From: Hymenobacter properus
Lineage (GTDB): Bacteria > Bacteroidota > Bacteroidia > Cytophagales > Hymenobacteraceae
Reading direction: 5' to 3'
DNA length: 64,000 nt
Assembly: GCF_015694735.1 (NCBI RefSeq)
Contig: NZ_JADQDP010000006.1
Span: forward strand, 108,167-172,166
Position numbers and translations under genes: made by a program. Of this stretch, positions 52,542 through 60,798 are shown one piece after another (the stretch's first letter is position 1; each line of letters begins with the position of its first letter). A model generated the notes under the pieces. That model saw only the letters and a list, made by a program, of their open reading frames with translations. It did not search any database and was not told where the DNA came from.

Positions 52542-53441
52542 TTAGAGCCGCGACGCTGGCCCGGTTGCTTGCAGTGGCAACCGGTAAGACGCCTGCACCC
52601 CCAGCCGCCCATAGGATGCGGAGCCAAATGTGATGAACCCGCTGGCACGCCACCGGCTAGCGGCCGGACTCGTTTCTACCCGGAGGTAGCCAAAGTCGGA
52701 CTCTTCCCGTTTGAAGTCAGCCGATTCGGGCGTGGTGACGCCGACTAGTATGGCCACTGGGCTGTGCGGCCCAAACCCTGTACCGATGCCGGTTTGCCAC
52801 GCGGGGTTGGCCAATCCGAACAAGCCATTGGTCCCGTAGCCATTTTCGACCAGCACCCAGTTGCGCCAGCCCACCCGGATTTGAAACGTGGGCACCGCCG
52901 TCACGGTATCGACCACGGTAGAGGAAGTAACATAGCCTGACCTGGTAGCGCCGTAGTACCCGACCCGGCCCACCAGCACACCGCCCCCACCACTGAGCTG
53001 CCAGTTTTTAGTGGTCAGGCCAAACGCCAGGTGCGGGTGCAGGGCCCCCAACGCAAGATTGGCCCGCCGCCCGTCGCCAATGGTGAGCCGGTCGGAAGCG
53101 GCCAACAGGTCGAGGCCGGCCAGTACACGCGTGGTTCGGTTGAGGTCGGTCCGGTGGTATTCCTGCTCAAAAGCGGCCCCGAAAAGCACCCCATCGAACC
53201 GATGTTCCACCGGTTGCCCGATTCGGGGCGGGCTCGTACCACCAAGCAGGTCGATTTTTGGTCGATAATCGAGGGTACTGTGCGCGAATCGACCGGCGGT
53301 GTAGCCGCTTTCAAACAGCAGGAAATTTCGCTTGTCCAATTTTTTGGGGACGGGCGCAGAGGTTTGCGCCTGAACGCTTTGTACTGCGATGCCGCAGCAC
53401 AACAGCACGCAGGGCCCGATAGATGAGAAGCAGTGTTTCAT
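52542..53441 (-). CDS. Outer-membrane beta-barrel-like protein, hypothetical
   Basis: This 299-residue exported protein has a signal peptide (FSSIGPCVLLCCGIAVQSVQAQ) with no lipobox at the right place. The rest alternates polar and apolar residues in strand-like segments (FLLFESGYTAGRF, FDGVLFGAAFEQEY, RVLAGLDLLAAS, ASYGRLGVQASYRLPL) and resembles an outer-membrane barrel. The family is not recognised. ATG 53441 gives the signal peptide; upstream in-frame codons to 53471 overlap the neighbouring gene. It is directly downstream of the Lgt-like/beta-barrel fusion on the same strand (19 bases), and the two probably form one operon. Confidence 0.7.
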   Translation of the reverse strand: MKHCFSSIGPCVLLCCGIAVQSVQAQTSAPVPKKLDKRNFLLFESGYTAGRFAHSTLDYRPKIDLLGGTSPPRIGQPVEHRFDGVLFGAAFEQEYHRTDLNRTTRVLAGLDLLAASDRLTIGDGRRANLALGALHPHLAFGLTTKNWQLSGGGGVLVGRVGYYGATRSGYVTSSTVVDTVTAVPTFQIRVGWRNWVLVENGYGTNGLFGLANPAWQTGIGTGFGPHSPVAILVGVTTPESADFKREESDFGYLRVETSPAASRWRASGFITFGSASYGRLGVQASYRLPLQATGPASRL

Positions 53442-53460
53442 GAGATGAGCAGGCCACGGC

Positions 53461-55320
53461 CTAATGGCCAATCCGGTAATTAAGCTTGATACTGAATTTG
53501 TTGTGCCGGCCCAGGTCCGTGGCGTAGTAGGGTTCCAGCACCAGGCCGGTGCGGCCGGGCAGGCGCAGCTGGGCGCTCACAAAGCCCAGGGAAGGGCTGG
53601 GCTGGTGCGGCGAGTTGGCGTAGCCCACCAGCACGCTGGTGCCGGTCGAAAGGCCCAGGTTTGAACCCAGCCCGTAGCGTGTGGTATAGGAACCCAGGGC
53701 ATTCTCGGCCCCATAGCACAGGTCGGCCTGGCCAAACAGCACGCCGGATGGCAGGCTCATTCTCGTCATGAATTCGGGTATGATGGGGGTGCTTTTGCGG
53801 GTTTCTCCGCTGCCGAAGTAGCTGAAGTAGCCCAAGCTGCCCACGTGCAGGCCTACGCGGCTGTCCAGGTTGAACCAGGAGTGCTGCCGGTGCACTTCGC
53901 GGTAGATGTGCGCATCGACCAGAACTTCCTTGAACGACTCAGGCTGGCCCAGAATAGGCGTCGACCCGTTGGGAATAGGCACGGTCTGGGCATCAATGTT
54001 TTGCTGGCCCACCCAAAGGCCCCCGCCCCAAGTGGTGGTGTTGCCGGCAGGTTCGGCCTTTTCCATGGCTATTTCACCTCCAGCGGCGTACACTTGCTGC
54101 TGCAGCGCCAGCCGCTGGCTGCCCCCGCACCCCGAGTTACTCGATAGGATGCTCTGCTCGCTCTCGTGGTAGTTGCCCAGCACGCCGCCGGTCACGATGG
54201 TGGTGCGGCTGGCCTGGGAATTGGCATCCTCGGCGGTAGCAGGCGGTGTTTGCTGGGCAGTGCCAAATACCAGCACGCCGGCCAGCAGCCCCACCAGCGG
54301 CATACCCGCAAGCCGGGGCGCCCAGCGGTGCAGCGTGGCTAGCCTGGCCCCGGCTTCGGCCACCAGCACCGCTAGCAGGAGCGCCCGCACCACCAGTACC
54401 TCTGGCAGCGTGAGCACCTGTGGCCCGAGCACCGCCGTGAGCGCCAGCATACTGAGCACCACCAGCAGCGAGCGGCTGGAATCGGGTGCTGGTGTGGCCG
54501 GGGCGGCGGCGGTGCCTCCAGCGGCCTCGTGCCGCCGCACACGCCAACTCCAAATGCCCAAGGCCAGGAGCGCCAGCGGCAACAGCCAGAGCTGCAGTTC
54601 CAGCCAGGGCCCGCCCGGCCCGGTGTGCGTAGCGCCGGCCACGGGCTCGCTGGCCGCATCGCGCCAGAACACCTGCCCAAAGCGGCCCAGCAGCAACAGG
54701 CCCGTTTGCAGCAGCAGCCACGAACCCACCGGCCAGCGCCGGTGCCGCGTGACCAGCAGCACGCCGCCCACGGCCGCGCACAGCAACAGGGCCAGCAATT
54801 GCGTGGGCACCACCGGCAAGCTTTGGGGCGCCGTGCACGGCAGCAATCCCGCCTGTACCTGCGCCCACCACGGCGGCGTGCCGGCTGCATAAGTCAGGCC
54901 CCAGGGGGCCGCAGTGGGCTCGCCAAAGCAGCAGCCGGTAAGCACGCAGCCCACGCACTGCACTACCAGCGCCGCGCACAACGGCAAGGCCAAGGCATCG
55001 AGCACCGCCCAGCTCAGCCCCAGCCAGCGCCGCAAAACAAGCACCGCCAGCACGGCCGCCAGCCCGCCGCCCAGAATGGAGCGCGCCGTGTCGGCAGGCG
55101 CATTCGCGAACAGTAGGGTGAACCATGCGCCCACCGGATGGGTGACGAGCTTGGTACCGATAATGAGCGCCAGGCTGCTGGCCGCCACCATCGTCAGCCA
55201 GGGGCGCAGCGGAAAACCGCGCCGCCGTCCTTCCCACAGCAAAAGCAGCACGTTGGTGAGCGTGGCCAGCAGGTAAAACGGCGTGTAGTAGTCTTGCCCC
55301 GGCGTGTAAGGGATTTGCAT
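53461..55320 (-). CDS. Lgt-like membrane domain fused to a beta-barrel-like C-terminus
   Basis: This 619-residue protein has two very different halves. Residues 1-265 are a multi-helix membrane domain resembling prolipoprotein diacylglyceryl transferase (YYTPFYLLATLTNVLLL, then VGCVLTGCCFGEPTAAPWGL at about 123-141, then VVPTQLLALLL). The arginine that precedes the GC in Lgt-like proteins is absent (VQCVGC). More helices follow to about 355. From about 370 the sequence turns into amphipathic strands with Gly/Tyr/Ser (SLGYFSYFGSGETR, GVLFGQADLCYGAENALG, IKLNYRIGH) like a Bacteroidota outer-membrane barrel. I see no stop or frameshift between the halves. It is not a usual architecture; it could be a true inner-membrane/surface fusion, or a helical lipid-modifying domain with a large periplasmic beta domain. 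Confidence 0.7.
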   Translation of the reverse strand: MQIPYTPGQDYYTPFYLLATLTNVLLLLWEGRRRGFPLRPWLTMVAASSLALIIGTKLVTHPVGAWFTLLFANAPADTARSILGGGLAAVLAVLVLRRWLGLSWAVLDALALPLCAALVVQCVGCVLTGCCFGEPTAAPWGLTYAAGTPPWWAQVQAGLLPCTAPQSLPVVPTQLLALLLCAAVGGVLLVTRHRRWPVGSWLLLQTGLLLLGRFGQVFWRDAASEPVAGATHTGPGGPWLELQLWLLPLALLALGIWSWRVRRHEAAGGTAAAPATPAPDSSRSLLVVLSMLALTAVLGPQVLTLPEVLVVRALLLAVLVAEAGARLATLHRWAPRLAGMPLVGLLAGVLVFGTAQQTPPATAEDANSQASRTTIVTGGVLGNYHESEQSILSSNSGCGGSQRLALQQQVYAAGGEIAMEKAEPAGNTTTWGGGLWVGQQNIDAQTVPIPNGSTPILGQPESFKEVLVDAHIYREVHRQHSWFNLDSRVGLHVGSLGYFSYFGSGETRKSTPIIPEFMTRMSLPSGVLFGQADLCYGAENALGSYTTRYGLGSNLGLSTGTSVLVGYANSPHQPSPSLGFVSAQLRLPGRTGLVLEPYYATDLGRHNKFSIKLNYRIGH

Positions 55321-55496
55321 GCGAAGTCGGGTTGAGCGGCACCGTGGATAGCGACGCCTAAACCTATCCGCTCAATACCAGCAAATGCAAGCTGATTTCT
55401 GCAATCTTCGGACTTTGCTATTACAGGTTAATTCCTGAATAGCCTTGATAAACAATGGTTAACACTGATTTATTTAGACTTATGGGATTCTGCCAA

Positions 55497-57008
55497 TTAT
55501 GTTGGTTTGTCTGGCTGCGGCGACGTGGTTGCGGGAGTTGCTGCCGGCTCCCGATAGGCCACAATATTGCGGGCCATCCCTTTGAAAATGATGCCATGGA
55601 AAGGCAGCACCGAGTACCAATACAGCCGCCCCGCCAGCCCGCGCGGACGGTAGGCGGCCAACTGCTCCAGGGCGTGGGTGCCGTCTTCCTGGTCCACGAT
55701 GCGGAACTGCAGCCAGGCCTCGCCGGGCAGCTTCATCTCGGCGTAGAGCAGCAGGCGGCGGCCGGGCTTGTCGGCCACCAGCACCCGCCAGAAATCTAGC
55801 GGGTCGCCGGCGCGCAGGCGCGAGGGCGAGCGCCGGCCCCGGCGCAGGCCCGGCCCGCCCACGGCCTTGTCCATCAGCCCCCGAATCTGCCAGAGCCAGT
55901 CGGTTTTGTACCACCCCCGGTCGCCGCCGATGCGCCAGATGTTGTCCAGCACCTCGGCCACCGGCCGCGTGAAGGGCACAAACTGCCGGTCGAAGAACAT
56001 GCCGTTTTTCGGAATCTGGATGGCATCCATGTAGTTCTGGCGCAGGGTGCCGCTGCTGATGGCGTCGCTCCAACTGCTCACCACTTCGTTTTGCTCGATG
56101 CGCTGGAAGGCCAGGGCCAGCGCGGCGCGGTAGCTCATGCAATCATGCGGAATTACCCAGCCGATGCTCTTGGCGGGGTCGCACACGGTGTCGTTTTTCA
56201 AGCTTTCCACCAAGCTTTGGGCCAGCGAAAACGTGGTGCTCGTGACCAGGTACAGCCACCACGACGACAGCCGCGGCGTGAGCACGGGCACCGTCACTAT
56301 CCAGCGTCGGTAGCCGCGCTCGGCGGCCAGGCCCAGCAGCATGTCGCGGTAGGTGAGCACGTCGGGCCCGCCCACGTCGAAAGCCCGGCCGAAGCAGGCT
56401 TCGTTGTCGAGCACGGCCGTGAGGTAGAACATGATGTCGCGGATGCCAATGGGTTGGCAGTGCGAATTCAGCCAGCGCGGCGTCACCATCACCGGCAGCT
56501 TCTCCACCAAATCCCGAATAATCTCGAACGACGCCGAACCCGAACCGATGATAATGCTGGCGCGCAGCACCGTGAGCCTGGCTTTTTGGGCCCCACTTAG
56601 CACGTCTTCCACGGCGTGGCGCGAGCGCAGGTGCTTGCTCAGGCCTTTGTCGTTGGCAATGCCGGAGAGGTAGATGACTTGCCGCGCCGTGGTAGTGTCC
56701 AGCAACTGCGTGAAATTGTGCGCCGACTGCTGCTCCAGCTGAAAGAAGTTGGCGCTGCCGCCGCTCATGGAATGCACCAGGTAGTAAGCGGCATCAATGT
56801 CGGTGGGCACGTCGGCCAGCGAATCGGGCTTAAGCAAATCGCCCTGCGCCACTGTAACGCGGCTTTGCAGGTCTTCGGGCAGAATATCGGCCAGCGCAAA
56901 ACGGCGCGGGTCGCGCACTAGGCACACCACGTCGTGGCCCGCGGAGGCCAGCAGCGGCAGCAGGCGTTGGCCAATGTAGCCGGTGGCGCCGGTGAGAAGG
57001 ATTTTCAT
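55497..57008 (-). CDS. NAD(P)-binding SDR with DUF2867 domain
   Basis: This 503-residue fusion of an atypical SDR (residues 1-about 300; ILLTGATGYIGQRLL, then YLVHSMSGG, then VIYLSGIANDKGLSKHLRSR) and a C-terminal DUF2867 domain (about 330-485; DFWRVLVADKPGRRLLLYAEMKLPGEAWLQF, then YWYSVLPFHGIIFKGM) is a known two-domain family, for example YbjT-related proteins. The tail is Pro/Thr-rich. The function is unproven; a steroid- or lipid-like substrate has been suggested for the DUF2867 domain. The gene stands alone between the Lgt-like operon and a T9SS protein. Confidence 0.9.
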   Translation of the reverse strand: MKILLTGATGYIGQRLLPLLASAGHDVVCLVRDPRRFALADILPEDLQSRVTVAQGDLLKPDSLADVPTDIDAAYYLVHSMSGGSANFFQLEQQSAHNFTQLLDTTTARQVIYLSGIANDKGLSKHLRSRHAVEDVLSGAQKARLTVLRASIIIGSGSASFEIIRDLVEKLPVMVTPRWLNSHCQPIGIRDIMFYLTAVLDNEACFGRAFDVGGPDVLTYRDMLLGLAAERGYRRWIVTVPVLTPRLSSWWLYLVTSTTFSLAQSLVESLKNDTVCDPAKSIGWVIPHDCMSYRAALALAFQRIEQNEVVSSWSDAISSGTLRQNYMDAIQIPKNGMFFDRQFVPFTRPVAEVLDNIWRIGGDRGWYKTDWLWQIRGLMDKAVGGPGLRRGRRSPSRLRAGDPLDFWRVLVADKPGRRLLLYAEMKLPGEAWLQFRIVDQEDGTHALEQLAAYRPRGLAGRLYWYSVLPFHGIIFKGMARNIVAYREPAATPATTSPQPDKPT

Positions 57009-57132
57009 AGGCGGCAGATGTTCCGCCTGGCCAACGCAGCCCGACGCTGCCCTGCCCAGCGGAACAATAGCTGAACGGCTACCGCACGTACTGGTTTATC
57101 ATCAGCATGCAAATGGCCAGGCCATTCACCCG

Positions 57133-57166
57133 AAAACGCCCCACAGGCTTTCCTGCGGGGCTTTTT
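57133..57166. terminator. Bidirectional terminator
   Basis: GCCCCACAGG pairs with CCTGCGGGGC (one mismatch) around CTTT, with AAAAC before and TTTTTC after. Confidence 0.85.
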
Positions 57167-57189
57167 CGAGTTGAACTACAGCGCAGCCG

Positions 57190-58905
57190 CTACGGCTTCA
57201 CCCAACGTCCGCGCCAGGGCTGCCCGGCCACCGTGGTTTCGACGAAGTAGACCCCGGCGGCCAGCTCGGGCGCAGCCAGTAGCACCACAGCTTCGCCCGT
57301 GGCAGGGGCGGCTTGCTGGTGCACCAGGCGGCCGGTGAGGTCGCGCACCTGCACCGTGAGCAACTGGGGGTGGGGCAGGCTGAGGTGCAGGGCCGGGGCC
57401 GTGCCGGGGTTGGAGCTGAGGGCCAGGGGGCGCGCTTCCACGGCGCCACGAGCCGCCAGCACGCCCAAGGCGCCGTTGTCGCCGATGCTTTGGGCGTAGA
57501 TGCCGCTGTCCACGCGCTGGTCGGCCCACACGGTCACTAGCTGGTTATTGGCGTAGGGCAGGGTGGCGTAGTTCTGTTTGCCGCTGGCCACGCTGCTGAG
57601 CATGATGAAGCCGCTGCCCGTGGGGAAAGCCGACTGGCCCTGGTAGTTCACCTTGGCGGCCCACAGCGCCTGGGTGGTGCCCGCCGCGTTGAGGTTTTCG
57701 GTGTAAACGATGATGAGGCCGGTGCCGGTATCTCGCAGGCTTTGGGCCGAATAGTAGCTGGTGCCCAGCGCCTGCACGGGCGCGCCGCCGGTGCCCAGCT
57801 GCACCGCCCCCGTGGCCGCCGCCAGCCGCTGCACCGTGAAGCCCGAGTTGCTTTGGGTGCTGTTAAGCTCGTTCACCACGGCCCATACCTCGTTGCGGGC
57901 CGCCACGTATTGCAGCGAGCCGCCGATGCGGGCCGTGGCCGTGCCAGCCAGAATTTCGGTGCCCGTGGCGCCCCAGGGCAGGCTGCCGTCGGCCAGCACG
58001 CGCTGGGCGTACATGTCGCCCAGGTTGGCGTTGGCCGGGTTGCCGGAATTCAGCAGCGCGAAGAAGCCGCCGCTGCCGTCGGGCGTTATTTCCGGAAAGG
58101 CCGCGAAGCCGATGGTTTTGTCGCTCACCCGCACCGGGGCCGTCCACACGGGTGCGCCGCTGGCGTTGTAGCGCTGCGCATACGTCGTCGACACGCCCTG
58201 GCCCGAGCCCGTTTCCTCCACGTACTGCACCACCACGTCCTCGGAGGCTGGCACAGACACGATGCTGGGCCGGCTGAAGCGCCGCGAGGGGGCTTCGATG
58301 GCTACGGGTGCAGTCCACATGGCCACGCCCGCGGGCGAGTACTTCACCAGCGGCACGGCCTTGGTGCCGCGCGTGGCACTGGCGGTGCCGCTGGCGTTCC
58401 AGCCTATCACCACGTTGTTGCCGGCGGTGATGCCGATGGCGGGCGACAGGCCGGAGGTGGCCGCGGCATCCAGCAGCGGTATGCCATTGGCGCCCCACAG
58501 CTGCTGCCCGGTGGGCGAAATCTTATACGCCACGCACTGGTTGCCGCCCGAGCGCGTGTCCTGAAACGCCAGGATGGCGTTGCCCAGGTTGTCGGTTTTG
58601 AGGTCGTAGCGGTACAGGGCTGAGCTCTGCGGGTTGTTGCTCACCAGCAGGCCCGCGGCGCCCAGCTGGGCCCGGCCGTTGGCGTCGAGCAACTGCAGGC
58701 GCATCTGGTAGTTGGTGGTGGCCACGGTTTCAAACCACGCCACCCAGGTGCCGCCATTCGGGGCAGGCGAAATGCGGGGCGTGACCTCGCTCGTGCCGGC
58801 CACGTCGCGAATGGCCAGATTTTGGCCGGGGTTGGCGCTCCATTGGGCGCGGGCCGAGAAGGCGCTGAGGGTGGCGGCCAGTAGCAGGAGTACAGGGTGT
58901 TTCAT
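57190..58905 (-). CDS. Secreted protein with T9SS type A sorting domain
   Basis: This 571-residue exported protein has a signal peptide (VLLLLAATLSAFSARAQ). The body (about 20-480) consists of repeated beta strands with Trp/Gly-Asn-Ala-Ile motifs (GNAILAFQDTRSG, NNVVIGWNASG, NQLVTVWADQRVDSGIYAQ), similar to bacterial beta-propeller-like proteins. The C-terminal 80 residues are a T9SS domain with LTVQVRDLTGRLVHQQ and LAAGVYFVET. It is probably a surface or secreted protein; no catalytic motif was seen. It reads away from the slipin gene. Confidence 0.85.
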   Translation of the reverse strand: MKHPVLLLLAATLSAFSARAQWSANPGQNLAIRDVAGTSEVTPRISPAPNGGTWVAWFETVATTNYQMRLQLLDANGRAQLGAAGLLVSNNPQSSALYRYDLKTDNLGNAILAFQDTRSGGNQCVAYKISPTGQQLWGANGIPLLDAAATSGLSPAIGITAGNNVVIGWNASGTASATRGTKAVPLVKYSPAGVAMWTAPVAIEAPSRRFSRPSIVSVPASEDVVVQYVEETGSGQGVSTTYAQRYNASGAPVWTAPVRVSDKTIGFAAFPEITPDGSGGFFALLNSGNPANANLGDMYAQRVLADGSLPWGATGTEILAGTATARIGGSLQYVAARNEVWAVVNELNSTQSNSGFTVQRLAAATGAVQLGTGGAPVQALGTSYYSAQSLRDTGTGLIIVYTENLNAAGTTQALWAAKVNYQGQSAFPTGSGFIMLSSVASGKQNYATLPYANNQLVTVWADQRVDSGIYAQSIGDNGALGVLAARGAVEARPLALSSNPGTAPALHLSLPHPQLLTVQVRDLTGRLVHQQAAPATGEAVVLLAAPELAAGVYFVETTVAGQPWRGRWVKP

Positions 58906-59018
58906 GAGCGCAGTGTTTGGATGGAAGCAAGATGAAAGAGGGTTGCGCCGTGAATGTCGTTGGAAATAACAGTATGTCCTAATACTACTATTAACTTATG
59001 CTGAAGCACTTTCAGCAA

Positions 59019-59054
59019 AACAGCCGCCCTGCGGCAAAGCGCGGGGCGGCTGTT
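59019..59054. terminator. Terminator between the slipin and T9SS genes
   Basis: AACAGCCGCCC (59019-59029) pairs with GGGCGGCTGTT (59044-59054) around a GC-rich loop. Confidence 0.8.
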
Positions 59055-59079
59055 GGTAGCGCCAGCCGTGGGGCTTGTG

Positions 59080-59844
59080 CTACTCCGCTTTGTCTTGCGT
59101 CACCATCTGGGTGAAGCTCTTGGCGGCGTTCGTGAATTCTGATGGGATGAGCACCACCGTCGTCGTGTTGTTATCGATGCCGATTTCCGATAGCATCTGC
59201 ATGCGGCGCAGCTCCAGGGCAATAGGGCTTTCTTCCATCTGCTTGGCGCCCTGCGTGAGCTTGATGGAGGCTTCTAGCTCGGCCTCGGCCTTGATGATGC
59301 GGGCACGCTTCTCCCGAATGGCCTCCGCTTCGCGCGCCATGGCCCGCTGCATAGACTCCGGAATTTCCACGTCCTTGATTTCGACCAGTTCCACGCTCAC
59401 GCCCCAATTCTCGGTGGCCGCGTCCACAATCTGCAGCAGCGCGGCGTTGATTTGCTGGCGCTCTCGCAGCATCTCATCTAGCTGGTGCTGGCCAATGATG
59501 TTGCGCAAGGCCGTGACCGACAGCTGGTACACCGCCTGGTTGAAATTGGCCACCTTGATAATGGCATCGGCCGGATTAACCACCCGAAACCACAGCACGG
59601 CATTCACCTTGATGGTCACGCTGTCTTTGGTGATGGTTTCCTGCTGCTCCAAATCCACCGTTTTCGTGCGAATATCAATGGTTTGCTGGCGCTCGATGAA
59701 GGGAATTATCCAGTACAGCCCCGGCCCCCGCGTGCCCACAAACCGGCCCAGCCGAAACACAATGGCCCGCTCATACTCCTGCGCCACGCGGATGCCGGAA
59801 AGAAGCAAGGCAACGATAATGAGAACAATGGTAAGCAGTGACAT
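59080..59844 (-). CDS. Slipin / SPFH (band 7) family protein
   Basis: This 254-residue stomatin-like protein has a single N-terminal hydrophobic segment (LLTIVLIIVALLLSGI) and then the SPFH domain (EYERAIVFRLGRFVGTRGPGLYWIIPFIE), with SVTIKVNAVLWFRV and a coiled-coil (RAMAREAEAIREKRARIIKAEAELEAS). Such proteins form ring-like assemblies at membrane microdomains. No partner NfeD gene is next to it. It is on the minus strand, followed by the T9SS protein gene after a terminator. Confidence 0.92.
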   Translation of the reverse strand: MSLLTIVLIIVALLLSGIRVAQEYERAIVFRLGRFVGTRGPGLYWIIPFIERQQTIDIRTKTVDLEQQETITKDSVTIKVNAVLWFRVVNPADAIIKVANFNQAVYQLSVTALRNIIGQHQLDEMLRERQQINAALLQIVDAATENWGVSVELVEIKDVEIPESMQRAMAREAEAIREKRARIIKAEAELEASIKLTQGAKQMEESPIALELRRMQMLSEIGIDNNTTTVVLIPSEFTNAAKSFTQMVTQDKAE

Positions 59845-59915
59845 GGCGGTTGGGGTTGGTGAAGTTTCGGGAGGTGTATCGCTACGCGGCGTCGGGCATT
59901 ACAATCGGGCGCTTC

Positions 59916-60758
59916 TCAGTTGCCCCAGCAACACGCCACCCGTTTAGGGGCTCGGAACCGAATCGGCGTGCCACTGGCGGAAGCCCGGTTGCCGGCGGTA
60001 TCAATGGCCTCGAAAAGGACGGTGTATTCTTCTTCCGATTTAAAATGCACGGCGCCGCCGCAGGTAAACCAGCCTACGCCCAACTGATTTTGCCACGGAA
60101 CGATGTAAGTGGTAACCGATTCGCCACCCTGCACATGCCGGACGGTGGCTTTGACCAGGCACCGCGTGCTGTCGCGCAACGGCATGGAAAACAGTACATA
60201 ATTATCCAGACCTTCGCTGTTGGCTTCGTACTTTTTTTCTTTCACCACCGGTGTAGCCACCCAGCGTGGGGCCAAGGTATCGGGAGTAGAGCTTGTTTTC
60301 CAGCGGTAAGCAGTAGCACGCTTCTGGCCAGGGGCTAAGCGGCCGGGGCTGAAAAGGTAAAACAGATTCTCATGGCCTTGAAAAGCCCGCATCTCATATT
60401 CCGTGCCCCCAAGCAAGGGCCGGCTGGGGGTAAGCAGTACCTGCGTGTGCGATTCAACGTCAGCGGATTCTGTGAAAACCAAACGGTCCAGCACGACCAA
60501 ATCGACGGAATCGTGGGCCGACCATAGATACACGTGAATGCCACTGCCAAACTGTTGCAACCGGGCTGCCAACGACTGCGCTCCGCCCAAAGCATTGCCG
60601 GAAAACAGAAATACCTGTTTGGGCTGAATGACTGTGGGGTAGGGGCCGGGCCACACACTTACCCAGTGTGAATAATCGCATTGCGCACGTGCCAGCAAAG
60701 GCAACATAGCCAAACAGATAAAGGCGATGCGCCCGCAAAAACGACCCGTCAAACTCAT
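59916..60758 (-). CDS. Secreted hypothetical protein
   Basis: This 280-residue protein has a signal peptide (FICLAMLPLLARAQ). No family is recognised. It has Cys residues in the last third and a C-terminus reading PKRVACCWGN. The middle includes a possible Ig-like/fibronectin-type segment (EYTVLFEAIDTAGNRA). The start was placed at 60758 because the same frame is open far upstream across the peptidase gene, where translation is not meaningful. It lies 40 bases downstream of the M28 peptidase gene on the same strand, so it may be co-transcribed. Confidence 0.7.
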   Translation of the reverse strand: MSLTGRFCGRIAFICLAMLPLLARAQCDYSHWVSVWPGPYPTVIQPKQVFLFSGNALGGAQSLAARLQQFGSGIHVYLWSAHDSVDLVVLDRLVFTESADVESHTQVLLTPSRPLLGGTEYEMRAFQGHENLFYLFSPGRLAPGQKRATAYRWKTSSTPDTLAPRWVATPVVKEKKYEANSEGLDNYVLFSMPLRDSTRCLVKATVRHVQGGESVTTYIVPWQNQLGVGWFTCGGAVHFKSEEEYTVLFEAIDTAGNRASASGTPIRFRAPKRVACCWGN

Positions 60759-60798
60759 TAAAACGGTTGTTCGATTGGCTGATTGACGCCTAAAAAAA

